Shown: piece after piece, positions 10,617 through 22,854 of the stretch | Position numbering within the stretch: position 1 is the first letter of the stretch | Layout: each line of letters starts with the position of its first letter | DNA from: Embiotoca jacksoni | Taxonomy: Eukaryota > Chordata > Actinopteri > Embiotocidae | Direction: 5' to 3' | NCBI GenBank assembly: GCA_022577435.1 | Contig: JAKOON010000039.1 | Coordinates: 2,438,349 to 2,502,348 of the forward strand | Length of the DNA: 64,000 bases | Translations under genes and position numbers: made by a program | Notes under the pieces: model-generated | Seen by the model: the letters and a program-made list of their open reading frames with translations, nothing else | Database searches by the model: none | What the model was told of the DNA's origin: nothing

Positions 10617-12835
10617 CCTGTACCTCGGAGTACAGCTGGTTACAATCAGCACGGACCGGGACTTAATGAAGCTTTGACATAAGAGCTCATACTCTGCCGT
10701 CCCGCAGACAGACAATCCTACCTGGCCCAGACAGCGAAGCAAACATTATGTATTCTGAATTTATGACGAACAAGACATAATTTGTTACCGTCTGATAAAA
10801 CCACCGCGTGCTCAAGAGGTCAGATTTTAAAGCCTAACAATTAATAACATCAGTATATCATTGTCAAATTACCTGTAACATCTGGGTACGGTGATAAACA
10901 AATGAGATCATGGCAGAAATGATCTATGCTCGTGCTGGTTATTTGTCCGCATTAGGACCACGTTTCCCATAAATGTTATTTTGCGTGGGATGAGATGTTG
11001 CAACTTGTTCATAGTATGAACATCTTCTCTACAGCCAGAAACACTAAAAGCATCTTTTTTATTAAACGATCCAGCAGATTTCCCCCCAAAAGAACACCAA
11101 TACATGCCAAACGTCTCCGAGGGATTCGCGTTTGATGTATAATATAAATAAGTCGTGTAAAACTAGACAATGAGGTGCTTTTGTTGGTTCTCTTTTGGTT
11201 GCCAAGGAAACAGAAGTGTTTCCTGTAAATTTCTTACAGATAAAAGGGAACAGAGCCAAACCGAAATGCAGTCTGATGTGCCAAGGTTGGTTTAAAAAAA
11301 GCATTGGTAATTTATTTGCTGTAGTAAGACTAATGTCTCAAAATGTGATTTATTATTGTCTTCAGGCTGGACGTACAGCGGTAGTTTTTAAGTCTTCAAT
11401 AACTATTTGGTTTGTTTAACCTTTATTCGGGTTTTCCGAAGTTGTCAGCTGAAGGATGTCTCGATCTGTCCAAGTTAGATTAATGGCTGGTTAAGTACAC
11501 TGGCCGCAGTAATGTAGGCTGTTGCATCAAAATGGGGATGAAGAAAGAGCTGAGGTATACTGTACAGCAAAGCTCGGTCTTTATTACAGCACTTGTCGAT
11601 GGTCCAGTCCGACGCCGTCACCGAAAATATGAAGGTTGTGAAAGGACGAATGTGCAAGAGGCTAGATCGCTCAATCCGGGGGCATCATTTTTTTTTTTTA
11701 CCGTGGCAACGATAATATGGTTAGAAAAGAGATCACGGTTATGACAATATGTGGTCTCTCCTGCTCGTCACACCAGACTCTACTGTCTACTACATGTCTG
11801 CCACTACTTCCTGTGTTGCCAGAGAACATCGGTAGTGGACTCTCCTGTAGCCTTGGGAGACCCCCGTGATTTTCCTCCGCATGGTGGCCGGGTTGAGCCT
11901 TAGAGATCGGGGAAAGGAGCTTCGACGTCCCGAGGGGAACTCGGACTAGAGCTGCTGCTCCTTCGCGTCCAAAGGATGCTGCGACGCCTTTGCTGGAGAT
12001 GCGGTGCAGAGCTGCCTGGAACGTGCAGCAGTGCAGATCCGGGATATTCAGGACAAGAAAGAAAAATTCACGGCGGGCATTTCCCCGCGCGTCACCTGAC
12101 GTAAAGTGATGTTTCCGCAGCACAAAAACCCAGGTGTGATCACTCAGCGGCCTGATGGGCTCTGCTAGGCTTCGGGAAAAAGCTCCGCAGTTGAGAAAGA
12201 TTAATTAGTTAAACTGGGGCAGACATCAGTCTTCGAACAAGTCTCCGCGCTGTCGCCGGGGATGCAGAGGGAGGGCGGAGGAGGAGGAAGGAAGGAGGAG
12301 GGAAGATGAAGAAGTGTTGCTGAGGCAGGAAACGTTGCAGGCAGAGCGGCGAGGACCCGAGCAGTCAGGTTTCATTCGTCTTTTGTTGTTCGGTTTTCAT
12401 TCCAGGTGCTGGTGGCTTCCAGGCCGGAGAGAGGAGAAATTGTTTGAGGTTTAGATGGCGGAGGAAAGGAAGCGAGGGAAGGAGGGAGGGAGGAACCGAA
12501 GCTCATCCCTCACTCTTATCTGGACGGTGAGGCCTGTCAGGTCAAGTGTACAACCTTCCTGGTGCCACACTAATGATGGTTGCCCCCCTTTCCTTTAGGC
12601 TACAAGGTCAAGTCTCCCAGGCCAACCCCGCTTCATCATCCATCAGCAGAGCCCTGCAGCTCTGACAGTCTTCACCACGGCTTCGTGAAATGATTTTGTG
12701 GCTCCAATCCAAGTTGGATTCCTAAACTACCTCTGCTCTGTTTGCTGAATCTGCATTGTTCTTTTGTCAATGATTTACTGAAAAGCGCCCGGTTCTTCTT
12801 TTGTTCTCCACTCAGGAGCTCCACTGAGGTAATTA
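10616..12835. other. Unassigned non-coding DNA
   Basis: It contains the RFX-like site at 11198. A CpG-containing stretch at 11820-12130 includes the minus-strand open frame 11698-12123 (141 codons), which has no recognised domain. About 12240-12500 is purine-rich (GGA/GAAG). No gene is supported. Confidence 0.5.
11198..11211 (+). promoter_or_regulatory. RFX X-box-like site
   Basis: GTTGCCAAGGAAAC matches the RFX consensus RTHNYYWTRRNRAC at 13 of 14 positions; the T at position 8 is A. RFX factors bind such sites in ciliary and other genes. Function here is inferred from sequence alone and no ciliary gene is visible. Confidence 0.35.
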
Positions 12836-12870
12836 GAGGTTCAGGGCCTTGCTTAAGGGCACCTCAGAAA
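12836..12870 (+). repeat. 'CCTTGCTTAAGGGCACCT' repeat fragment
   Basis: The string 'GGCCTTGCTTAAGGGCACC' resembles the widespread fish repeat core CTTGCTCAAGGGCACTTC. Only about 35 bases are preserved. Family and class are from memory. Confidence 0.4.
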
Positions 12871-15800
12871 TAATTGCCATGCAAAGGTAACCACACTTTT
12901 CTGAGAGGATGTTGTTGTTATCTGGAACTGGAAGGAGCGATAAGCGGCGAACACTGTTATTGGCCTAAAGAGGACAAAAATGTCCTTTGGAGACAGCCTC
13001 TAATCTGAGCTGCTCTGTTTCCGTCTACTGTATCAGGATTTAATGTCAGATATAAGGTAAAAAAAAAAACACGTTTCCTGTGCTCACCAACGAAAGGTGA
13101 AAACTGATGAGAAATAATTGAGGGTAACGCGCCAGCAGTGTCTAAGACCTCCTCGTTTTAAAGCTCTACAGGCCAGTTTTAGGCCTAATTTTCAATTTCA
13201 TAATATTTTTTACAGTATTGATGACAGCTCACAGGAGGGATAATGTGTTGTTTGTTTTAGAGGCAAATCTGTTTTGATTCTATCCAGCGTGTTTAAAATG
13301 TGTTCTGAAGCATTTTGCTGAATCTGTTACATTTAAATGTGCGATATATCTATATCTATATCTCTCTCTCTCTATATATATATGTATATATATATATATA
13401 AATGGACTTGATTTGAGTTGACAGGCCGTTCTTTTAACAATTCAGAAACCTTGAGTCCTGCTGTTTTGGCTACTGGAGGTTGTGTTCAGGAGCACAGCGT
13501 GTTGTCAGGATAAAGAAAAAGTCTGAATCTAATGATTTCATTATAACAAGCACCTTCTTTCCAGCATTTCTAAACGGATTTCAAGGCATTTCTAGATAGT
13601 GGTCATTGACTGATTGACTGAAAACAAAACACTTCAGAGAAAAACTTAACTTAAAATGCCGTTAGTTTGTGTCCATATTTGAAAAATGTAGATATGTTTG
13701 TTTGTTTGCAGATGCTGCTTAGCTGCTGGCTGTGAGTGTAAAGCTGCACTGTTCAGCCTTTAAAGTCAAGTTGGGGACTTCAATACCCAGAAACCCACTG
13801 CAGTCCCTGATTAAATATTCTCTTCTCCTCTCCGATGGACTTTAGGAGACACTTTCTGTTTGTCTTTCCTCTCTCACCCGTCAGCCCTCTCTGAGAGTTT
13901 CTTCTCTGCAGCCAGAGGAGCTGAGAGTGACATCTGTTACGCCTTAGAGCTGGAAGGCCAAAAATAAAGTTCCTGGGTTGGGCCCCTCTTTGCTGCATTT
14001 ACAGAAATCAGCTGGAGGACAAATGGTGAGATTCCTTCTCGGTGGGACGCCGTGGAAAATGAAAAAGCCGGCACACATACGACACACACCTCCGCTGGAT
14101 TTGCAGGCACGCTGCACACAGATGCACAATGCTGGCACGAACCCTCATTACATGGTCGGATTAAACAGAAACATTTCGTTGGAGCGAACATCAAGGCAGC
14201 GATTTTTATCTTCGACCGGGAAGAGCTGACATCACCTCAAAGGAAAAAAACTGATACTCAATCAGCTCTTAAGTCGGGATCTTCTTTGCTCTTAATGGCA
14301 ATCTTATCTTCGACTGGAGACGACATTGTTTCAGTCACTTCACATCTCCTCAGATTTACATCGTTGGGGATTGTCAGCGGGGGGGAATCGCTAAGTCTGT
14401 AGCGAGCAGCATCTCCGCGCTCTCTGACAAAGACGGATTTGCTCTATTATCCCTCCCTGTCGTATTGCGCACAAAGCCGCGGCTTCGTGACTAATCGGCT
14501 GCTAAATCATCTGAATTTCCGCGACGCTTTTCGAGGCACTGCCTGCTCATCAGGCGCTCCTACCTGAACGGCAGCAGAATAACAAAGCGGTTAGTAAAAT
14601 CAAAGAGAGGTTTCCCCTGTCGAGACGTCGCTGAAACTAAGAGCAGCGGATAATAAACAGACGGAACAAAAACTCAAAGTCTGACTTCAATGTACGACAC
14701 AATTCAGACGTCCAGGTCGGCAAAGTCCAATAAATCACAGTTGAATCTAAGGAAGAGAGAGCGTCCTAAATGTTTCTTTTACAAATACTTATTGCGGTAA
14801 AGTGAGGAATGCTGGGAAGTCTCGCTACCGCGAGGTTTACCTCCATGTGTCAGCCGGCAAAAGCTGAGTCCAAGGAACGTTCTGCCCTTTTAAAATAACT
14901 CGCTTGATCAATTTTACATGTCAAAGTCAATCTTCCTGCTCAGCGTGGGACAACAGTTGGACAGTTTCTGCAGCTCTGGCAGCAGCCTTCAAACGTCTGA
15001 GAGAATTCAGGACCAAACACACAAACATTCATGTTAAACTTCATGTTACTACGAGAAGCCTTGAAAACGGAGAGAAACTAGCCTGAAACATAAGCGTCAC
15101 TTTTACACGTGCACACTTTGAGTGATATTCTTTACAACCAGAATACTAAATTGTCATATTATTATAGTTATAATATATCATTATTATTCTCATGTTCTCT
15201 TGCTTTCAGTCTACTTTAGTTTAAATATGTGAATTCAACATTTCTTTGGAGTCTTTTTTTTTTTTTTTTTTCCAGTTTGAGGTCATTTCCTGTTTTTTAT
15301 AAGAAAGGCTGTATGACCTGGTCAGGTGACTTGGGAGTGAACGGTCACTATTGATTGGTTAGAGGTGAGGGACACATTTTTTTTGAAGTATCTGTTATCA
15401 AATAAATATATAATTCCCATGTAAAAGATTTTTCTTCATGGTAAACCAGCTAAATCCCCTTCAAACGCTTCTCCGTATTATAAATGTTTCCTCTTTCAAA
15501 TCACTTCATCTTCCCATCTCAGCGCTCTCCTGCAGGACGGTTTGATGCATGCGCACCTCCTCATGTCCCGGTTAAAATCCCCCTTAGTCCTGCATTAGGT
15601 TGAGTTGCCACGTTTGCAAAAAAAAAAAACAAGGAAAAAAGAAAAAAATCTGAATTATAAATAAAAGGTAATGATGCTATTATCATGCTCTCTTACTATC
15701 CTGAGCGCCGCTGCTCACCTTTCTATTTGAATAATGATTTATAATCATATTAGTTCTCTCCGGAGCCCTGCTCTGGAAAAGTAAAAAGCTATTATCCAGT

Positions 15801-15943
15801 TGTCAGTTTCCAGGAGACGCAGAGGGAGATGGAGCGGCGATGCTGACACACGCACATACTGTAGCGGCACGCACGGGTGTGCGCGCGCACGAGTGGGAGC
15901 ACAAACATGCTCAGAAAGGGGGGCGAGATTTGCACACGTGGAG

Positions 15944-15950
<7 letters not shown>
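12871..15950. other. Unassigned non-coding DNA
   Basis: It holds an A run near 13060, T18 at 15254-15271, A runs near 15620 and a GC-mixed repeat-free patch at 14450-14560 that could be regulatory. Overlapping open frames at 13937-14402 on both strands show no domain. About 15841-15950 is GC/CA-rich lead-in to the next array. Confidence 0.5.
13344..13400. repeat. Compound (TATC)n-(TC)n-(TA)n low-complexity tract
   Basis: TATATC units pass into a TC run and then a TA run interrupted by one TATG. It is AT-rich, easily melted DNA, 57 bases long. Confidence 0.93.
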
Positions 15951-16019
<69 letters not shown>

Positions 16020-16028
16020 TTTTTTTTT
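15951..16028. repeat. (CA)33 followed by T11
   Basis: A perfect CA array from 15951 to 16017 is preceded by GCGCG and followed directly by eleven T. The upstream 15881-15890 also alternates GC. The three plus-strand open frames crossing it are His-Thr repeats and not genes. Confidence 0.97.
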
Positions 16029-17439
16029 CCAGGCTCAGCAGGTGGAAAACAACTGTTGTGTTTGTTTAACCCTGCAGGGAGTGCCGGGCGGGTGGGGTTT
16101 GACGCAGGAGAATCGCAGTATGTTCCTGTGTCTGAGCACAAAATTCAGAATTCAGAACAAACCGAGCTCAAAAAAACAACAACGAATTTCATTTTTGAAG
16201 CCACTGGAAGCACAGGTGCGGTTTCAGATTTGTGTTTCTGCTTTTAAATTATTCTAATGCACATATTTGTACCAAGAAAAAAGAAAAATCAGAAAACAAG
16301 CCGACAAGACAGACGTGTCTAAATCACACGCTGATAGACGATGAGACGTACAGTATATAGACTGATAGTGTGCAGGGGAGAAAATAAGATATCACGCATC
16401 ACTGATCAATACTGTCAGCTGCTCGGCCTAATCCCCCAAAATACATTTAGACAGGACGTGATGCTTTCGTTCTATCAGGGGGGGGATCTGTGTTTACATT
16501 AAAGCATTAAAAACTAAATTTGGTCGCAATGCCGAGGAGGCAGTTTTGACAGGAATTCTGTTATTTATGTTTCAGATTGAAATGTTAGATATTCAAAAAA
16601 AAAAAAAAGTAGAAGAAAGTGTTTGAGACACCAGTTTGGTTTAAGAGTTTCAGCTGCTGCTGTACGGCCCAACCTTATTTCCGCCTCCATGAAAACAACA
16701 CACAAATTACAATGAAGTTTTGTGAAAATTGCAGACGCCATTGATAGTTAAGGGCTCTAAAAAAAAAAAAGGATATAAGTCTGCTTCTTAGCTACCTGAT
16801 GTAGCCACTTCTAGCTGGCTGCTAAGGCGGGAAAACCAACAGGATGAAGGGCGCGAAAGCTTGGAAAGGCTTTCAGACCCCCGAAGGCCCTGGAAGCTCC
16901 TCAGGTTCACAGAGTGAACCTGAATGTGTTGATGAATGTGGACTCCTGATGTCCAACATCAACTAAGGCTTGTAGAGAATCTAGTTTCATTTAAATCTGC
17001 TTGTTTATATTGAGTTGACTGGTACACTGGTAATTAATGAAGTCCTGGTTCATTAAATAACCACATACAAAGTGACACCGCATAATTAATGAAACACATG
17101 TAATAACTATTATATAGCTTATGGCCTTTAATAACGAATTAAACATAATTTGACATTCTGTCTGATTCCTTTATATTCAGGCATTTTGAATTCTTCCAGT
17201 CTTTCCTCAGAAAAGAAACTATTGCAGATTTGTGGAAATGTTTATAGGTTGATGATATCGTGTTTTATTTATCAACTAAATAGAAATTAAAAGATGATAT
17301 CTTGATTCTTACATGATTATGATTTCAATGGGAAACACGCGGCGAGAGAGTCGTGTTTCTGGATCAACTTCACCATCTGACACAAAACCCCGTCTATAAA
17401 TTGATAAAATAGGTAGCGACCATAAACCCGTCGAGCTTT

Positions 17440-17440
<1 letters not shown>
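16029..17440. other. Unassigned non-coding DNA
   Basis: A runs occur near 16595 and 16760. About 16980-17330 is AT-rich with several ATTAATGAA strings that may belong to an old repeat. The perfect palindrome at 16902-16922 is listed separately. No gene was recognised. Confidence 0.5.
16902..16922. other. 21-bp perfect palindrome, 9-bp arms
   Basis: CAGGTTCAC at 16902-16910 and GTGAACCTG at 16914-16922 are exact reverse complements around AGA. The arms contain AGGTTCA/TGAACCT, resembling inverted nuclear-receptor half-sites with five bases between the TTCA and TGAA cores, although the canonical half-site is AGGTCA. Binding is speculative; the palindrome itself is certain. Confidence 0.9.

Positions 17441-17492
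<52 letters not shown>
17441..17492. repeat. (GT)26 microsatellite
   Basis: A perfect GT array, 52 bases, in inverted orientation to the CA array at 17591-17643, 98 bases away. Confidence 0.97.
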
Positions 17493-17495
<3 letters not shown>

Positions 17496-17588
17496 GTTCT
17501 AGTGTGAAGTGAATGATCGGAAACGCTGCTTGGATGGGCCGGAGTGAGATTTCTTTAAAGTCTATTTCAGGGGATGAGATCTGAAACT

Positions 17589-17590
<2 letters not shown>

Positions 17591-17643
<53 letters not shown>
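17591..17643. repeat. (CA)n microsatellite, one interruption
   Basis: A CA array of 53 bases with one AA step at 17631. It is the inverted partner of the GT array at 17441-17492. Confidence 0.97.
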
Positions 17644-17911
17644 TTCCTCCCTCTCCATCCATCGACTAGAAAATCTCCTCCACACGCACACCGAAGCTGC
17701 TTACAGACATCTAATCTGGTGAGACTTACATTTGCGGGGGCCTCGGCGGCTGGCACCAGCCAGGGTGTCATGTTTGCTGAATGTGATCTTCCATGTCAGG
17801 ATCATTATTGTCTCCAGCAGGAATTTAATACAGAGGGCAGCGGCGGCTCAGTCAGGTGCCGTCTTCAACAGCCTGAAACACAGAGGAGGAGCAGGTCAGG
17901 ATGCGTCATAC

Positions 17912-17959
17912 AAAAAAAAAAAAAAAAAACAGACACACACACACACACACACACACACA
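17912..17959. repeat. A18 plus (AC)n tract
   Basis: Eighteen A at 17912-17929 are followed by a 28-base AC array ending at 17959. Confidence 0.95.
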
Positions 17960-18039
17960 GTCAGCTGTGAACAAGCTGCCGCTCCGACCTCGCTGCGCCT
18001 TTCGTCGGGATGGTTTCTCAACAACACAAAGAGCGATGC

Positions 18040-18135
18040 CAGCCAGCAGTAATTACACCATGCAAATGCCATTTAGGCCTTTTTAATACGGGGCCACTGT
18101 CGTATCACCTCAATTGGTTCGGGGTTTATCACCCG
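18040..18135. promoter_or_regulatory. Candidate regulatory island with POU octamer
   Basis: The exact octamer ATGCAAAT lies at 18060-18067, close to GTAATTAC and CTTTTTAATAC, in repeat-free DNA between two simple-repeat zones. POU and homeodomain cores this close are common in fish neural enhancers. No conservation evidence is available. Confidence 0.28.
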
Positions 18136-19100
18136 GCGCACATCTGTGGAGCCCGGAGCAGAGCAGAGGAGGAGGGGAGGTGCCGGGAGTCATCTGTTCA
18201 TTCATTCATTCATATGGACATCTCCTCCTTTTGCTGCCTTTTTTTTTTTTTTTATTTCACTCCTCCATGTTTCCCTTTTATTTCCTTCACTAATTTAAAA
18301 TGTACAGAGTCAAAGAAATGTCCCTCTTCTCCTTCCATTCATCGTCTTATCATTGTGAGACATATATGCATGCTCCATTCTCCTTTTTTTAAATTGCTAA
18401 TTCCTCTTTGATCACAGATCTGCACAAGTCTGAGACACAATATGAGGCTGTAAGACCACAAACTGATGCTTCTTCCTGCAGACAGTTCTTCATAAATAAC
18501 AACAGGCGGGACATGAAAGAGGTTGAACCACAACAACATTTCACAAATTGTAAATTATACTGCACTTAACAAAAAAAAAAACAAAAAAAAACCGTTTAAA
18601 AAATTAGATTAAGGTCACAAAAGATTAAAGCGACCAATCAGAACGAAGGGATCACTTCCTCCTCGCCGTCTCTCAAACCGGCTTCATGATTTTGCAGGTT
18701 TGTTTCCGTTACATTTAGTCGGATCTTCACCTGGACCCACTGAACAGATACTCCTCACCCTCCCTCCTCCCACCGTGACTCCCCCCCCCTCCCTCCCTGA
18801 GCGTGTGGGTGTGTCTGGGGCTGAAGCCGCCACTGAGACAGGTAGTGCCGGCCAGCTGGTTTGAACAGGTGTACCGACTGCGCTCCCATCGGACGGATCT
18901 GTGCACTTGGCTGTGGACCAGAGGATGATGGGTAAAGCCCCCCCTCTCCCCCCCCCCCCCCCTTGTCTGTTTTTTTCCAGTGTCTGTCTCCCCGCCTCCC
19001 CTGACTCGCCCTCTCTCAGTCGGCACAGGAGTGTGCGCGCCTTCACGGATACCTCCATCCTCTCCCCTGGCGACCTCCCTTCTTTGTCTTGGTTGGTCGG
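18136..19100. other. Unassigned non-coding DNA with C15
   Basis: It holds a T15 run near 18239, a C9 run at 18781-18789 and C15 at 18948-18962, in pyrimidine-rich DNA at 18760-19080. Open frames on both strands (up to 285 codons, minus strand 18727-19584) are open because they cross CA and CT repeats; no domain is present. Confidence 0.55.
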
Positions 19101-19112
19101 CACACACACACA

Positions 19113-19150
<38 letters not shown>
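19101..19150. repeat. (CA)n microsatellite
   Basis: A CA array of 50 bases with one GA step near 19113. Confidence 0.96.
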
Positions 19151-19157
<7 letters not shown>

Positions 19158-20269
19158 AAATCCAAACACTACACATACACAGCCATCCATGACCAGACAA
19201 ACAGAGCTGAGTGCAGGAGGCTGATGGGAGAGTAACTACGCATGAAGGAAAGCTGAGAGCGAGCAGACAGACAGACGAGCGTTTTCGAGGTGAATCCTGA
19301 TGTTTCTTTTGGTGCGACAAAACAAAGAAAATGAATCTCTGTTTTCTACACTGTAAAAAAAAACAAAAAACGATCGCCTGATTATTAAGCGTCACTGCCA
19401 AGCTGGCTGCGCCGATATATTTAGCATCTGAAAGAGCGTTAGGCATCTTCGTTATGATCAGACGTGTCCGAACGCCACTTGCGCACTGAAGGAGTCCGCC
19501 TGAACCGGCTGCACACAAAGCAGCTTTCCAGCTCCGGATCCAACGTGCTCCTTCACAGCTGCGCAGAATAAACAAAGACAGCATTTACTCATTTACCCGA
19601 CACATGTTCGTCGTAAAACAAAAAGCTAAATCAGAGCATCGCTTCCATACGAGGTCAAACAGCAACCTCATCTCTCGTGCAAGTCTTGAGATGAACTCTC
19701 GTTTTCTTTTGAAGCACTTCCTCGGGTCGCGGGATCACAGATGAGGTCATATCCTGTCTCTACTGATCAGACCTGAGGGACCGGCTGCAGATGTGGGTGC
19801 TAAGAGGTCGAGTTTCTCATGAAGAGAGATAGCGGAGGCGTCCTCCGTCTACTTTTTGTTTTTCAATTTCTCAGTGTTTTTTTTTTTTTTTGGAGGGGGT
19901 CAAATGTGTCTGTGTGCGGGTGGTTTTTTTTTTTTCCTCCCCCCTCATGGGACACATCAGCGAAGCGACCGAAATCCACGAGTAGAGACTCCCTTTTATA
20001 TATGAACCATGTAACGAAGCTGCCATATGCACAAGTGCACATTCAGGGTTTTCATGTTCAAAGTGATTTTAGAGGAGAGTCTGGCTGGTTTCAACTTTGA
20101 AGCTCCTGGTTTCTGCGCTGACTTTGTGTTACATCTGTTTATTTTGTCCTAAATTAATGTTGCAGATTGAATCCTTGGTCAAGATGTCAAATTACGTCAT
20201 TTTCAGCTCACTAGTTTGATTTCTTGACAATAACTTACTGACAGGATTTGACCGGAGAGATGATATTTA
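19151..20269. other. Unassigned non-coding DNA
   Basis: T runs near 19878 and 19924 and ordinary mixed sequence. No gene, RNA or clear repeat was recognised. Confidence 0.55.
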
Positions 20270-20370
20270 CTTCTCTGCATTGGCTCCTTGTGAAATCAAG
20301 AATCGAATTGCATATAAAGCCGTTAACGAGCAGGCTCCATCATATCTTAAAGACCGTATTGCTTTAACAA
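20270..20370 (+). pseudogene. Fossil LINE reverse-transcriptase tail fragment
   Basis: Two frames together show the C-terminal signature of fish non-LTR retrotransposon ORF2. From 20275 one frame reads LHWLLVKSRI. Shifted by two bases, from about 20104+200 onward, the next reads RIAYKAVNEQAPSYLKDRI. In intact L2/Rex/CR1-type elements the motif runs as HWLPVxxRIxYKxxxLxYKAxNxxAPSYLxDLI in one frame. The copy is frameshifted, has lost residues between 'RI' and 'YKA', and has no catalytic domain nearby, so it is dead. The exact family cannot be assigned. Confidence 0.65.
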
Positions 20371-20929
20371 CGTTTCGTTTTCATCTCCTGGTCCTCAGCA
20401 GAGAGCTTCACATTATGAAAGAGAACTCTAGCATCAAGACAGAATGTGATTTAATCTGTAATAACAAAACATTTATATAAAGAGTTAATAAAGAGCTGTA
20501 TTAATCATGGGACTCTGAATCTTTCTGCTGTGAGTCTCTCTGATGTTCCTGTGTGTCCTCCCGGAAAACAGGCAGCCGGCTCATAAATTAATTTCCTCAT
20601 TAATAAGCGTCTCTTGCAGTTTTACTTGTGCGTATTCCTCTGTTCAGGTGTGTGAATTTACGTGTACGCCTTCCTTTGGCTTTTAAAGAGGCCAAATCCT
20701 GTAGAGCCTCTTCACGGTTGTACACAGACACTACAGCTGAAACTACAACACGGGAAACTGGTTGTAAAAGAGCCTCGGTTATTAGCAGCAACACGACAAC
20801 AAAATAATGGACAATCACCGCGCTGTAATGATCGCAGCCTCCGCCGCTGTGATACCTGGCTGCTGCTTTGGCAATAATAACGGCGCCGGACCTGCTAATA
20901 GAGCATTATGGGAGCCCAGGGACCGATGC
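20371..20929. other. Unassigned non-coding DNA
   Basis: About 20570-20620 has ATAAATTAATTTCC and CATTAATAAGCG homeodomain-type cores. About 20640-20880 is mixed and plain. No gene was recognised. Confidence 0.5.
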
Positions 20930-20944
20930 TGACAGGTGATTTAT
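20930..20944 (+). promoter_or_regulatory. MEIS + PBX/HOX composite-like site
   Basis: TGACAG at 20930-20935 (MEIS/PREP core) is followed one base later by TGATTTAT at 20937-20944, the bipartite PBX/HOX form preferred by middle and posterior HOX paralogues. It lies in a repeat-free stretch (about 20890-21000) with ATTATGGGAG nearby. The arrangement is known from HOX-responsive enhancers; occupancy here is inferred. Confidence 0.35.
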
Positions 20945-21110
20945 GTCGCCTCTGACGACTTCGGCCCTCGAACCAAACCCTGATAAAAGGAGAGCTAGAT
21001 TGGAACAAGCAGGATGATGAATAGACTACACGATCCAGAGACCCGTCTCATTAGAGGGAGGAAAAGAGAGAGACGGAGCTCTGGCCATTTAGCTAATGTA
21101 GCGAGTCATT

Positions 21111-21190
21111 GTGTGTGTGTGTGTGTGTGTGTGTGCGCGTGTGCGCGTGTGCGTGTGTGTGCTGAGGGACCTGCAGCAGCAGCAGCAGCA
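21111..21190. repeat. (GT)n with GC steps, then (CAG)6
   Basis: A GT array with scattered GC dinucleotides covers 21111-21161. Eleven bases later a CAG/CAG-like trinucleotide run covers 21173-21190. Confidence 0.95.
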
Positions 21191-22677
21191 GTAGCAGGTT
21201 GGAAATTAATGACACACTAAATATACGGCGAGGCAGCTTGACCCCGCATAATGGCGACATATAGGATTAACCTTGGTTGCCACTTGGGGCCATTGTTAGC
21301 CCACATGCTGCTACAAGTAAACAGGGGGCCCACGGCTCCACATAGGTATCTGTGAGCTGCTGGATAAAAGAAGAAGAAGAAAAAAAAAAAAAAAAAACAT
21401 GCTGATTTATTTTCTCACTGCTCCAGGGGATAAAGCGTTGCATTTAGGATTAAAGGATTCAAAGTTGCTGTTTAATAAATAGTGAAAGCCTGGATAGTCG
21501 CAGGGAGGAGAGAGCAGAGCATGCTGGATTATAAGAGATGGATTTCAAAGAGGAGGTGTCCTGGATGCTTAAGGACACGAGGAGGAGGAGGAGGAGGAGG
21601 AGATGTGCTCGGGTTTTGGACTGCTGGTCAGACGACGTGAGACATTTCAAGAAGTCACCTTGGCCTCAGGGAAACTATATTTCCACGTTCGTTAAACTAA
21701 AGGAAATAATCATCAGATAAATCTGCAGTCCTGCACGTGTCAATGTTTTGCATACGTTAAACTATGAAGTGCTTAAAGTCAACTCCACCTCGGCCAGCCG
21801 CAGTAAAAAAGCTGCTCACATGTTAAAACACCAGCAAAAATAAGCCAATAATATAAAATATTGGAATTTACGACACTTGCATAAACTCTGCACGACCAAC
21901 ATTGCAACTCAGGATATAATGTTGAATGGAGGGATAACAAGCTAAATCAATACTAATGTTTAGGATTGAGTGTAAAATTACAAATTAATATTTTTGGGGC
22001 CGAAACCAATATTAGGAAGTTAAAAATATAGGCCAATATCTGTGAAAGGCTAATATGGGTCAATAAACTCAGCTGGGCTCTAGTTTACATAGAAATAAAA
22101 AAAAAAAAAAGCTTTATAATATCCTGAGAGACAAGAGTAAAGGTTTCCAGACATGAACACCAAACACGAAGCACAGAAGGGGCTGATGGGAATGTGAGTT
22201 TTGCGGGTATTTGATCATAAACCAAAGTTCAAGACAAACCGAAGAGACCCCGAGGAAGACCACAGGTTCCCGTACAAAAATCTAAAGCCGGTCCGTTCGG
22301 TAGTTGTCACTCAAAACCGCAAATGTCAACCGACATGGCGACGCTTGAAGCAAATCGGGGTTCATCCTCTGGGGATCGCGTCTGTATCGTGTTCCCATTT
22401 CGGTTCTGGACGTCCACGTAGCCCCGGCGCTGAAACAAAGTGAGAACAAGTTGGGAGTACAGCATCGCGTCCCCCGCGGTCCAGAAGTCGACCCGTTTGA
22501 AAAGCTCCCCGGCTGGAGCCCCCCTGCTTTTATCGCCATGATGGATTTCCCATTTAGCTTGACCCTATATTCATTAAAAGAGGATTTAAACCCGTTAAAA
22601 AGGGAGAAGAGAGAGGCCCCTTGGGGACTGTGTTTGCTCTGCCGGGGCCCCCTGCCTGAGACACACACACTTTCCCT

Positions 22678-22679
<2 letters not shown>
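21191..22679. other. Unassigned non-coding DNA
   Basis: It holds an A18 run at 21380-21397, a (GAG)n run at 21580-21602 and the repeat relic at 21945-22085. About 22200-22620 is GC-mixed with minus-strand open frame 22282-22734, which runs into the CA array and has no domain. Confidence 0.5.
21945..22085. repeat. Degenerate 'CCGATATATCGG'-type interspersed repeat
   Basis: The phrases GGGGCCGAAACCAATATT, GGCCAATATCTGTG and GCTGGGCTCTAGTTT in order resemble a decayed copy of a fish repeat built from ATATCGGCC units and ending in 'GGGCTCTAGT'. A related relic is at 52195-52285. Family identity is recalled, not matched. Confidence 0.38.
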
Positions 22680-22741
<62 letters not shown>

Positions 22742-22769
22742 CCTATAACTCTCTCTCTCTCTCTCTCTC
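22680..22769. repeat. (CA)30 plus (CT)n tract
   Basis: A perfect CA array at 22680-22739 is followed after nine bases by a CT run at 22749-22769. It is the inverted partner of the GT array at 22955-23005. Confidence 0.97.
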
Positions 22770-22854
22770 AGACAGGGCTTGTTAGCTGTGGAGGGCCGGG
22801 GAGGAGGGTCCAGGTTTTATTAGTGGCAGCAGCTGCACTCCTCTCTGGCTCTAT

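Noticed and set aside
18727..19584. 285-codon open frame on the minus strand, the longest in the window
   Set aside because: It crosses CA, CT and poly-C repeats, which lack stop codons, shows no domain, and overlaps equally plausible frames on the other strand.
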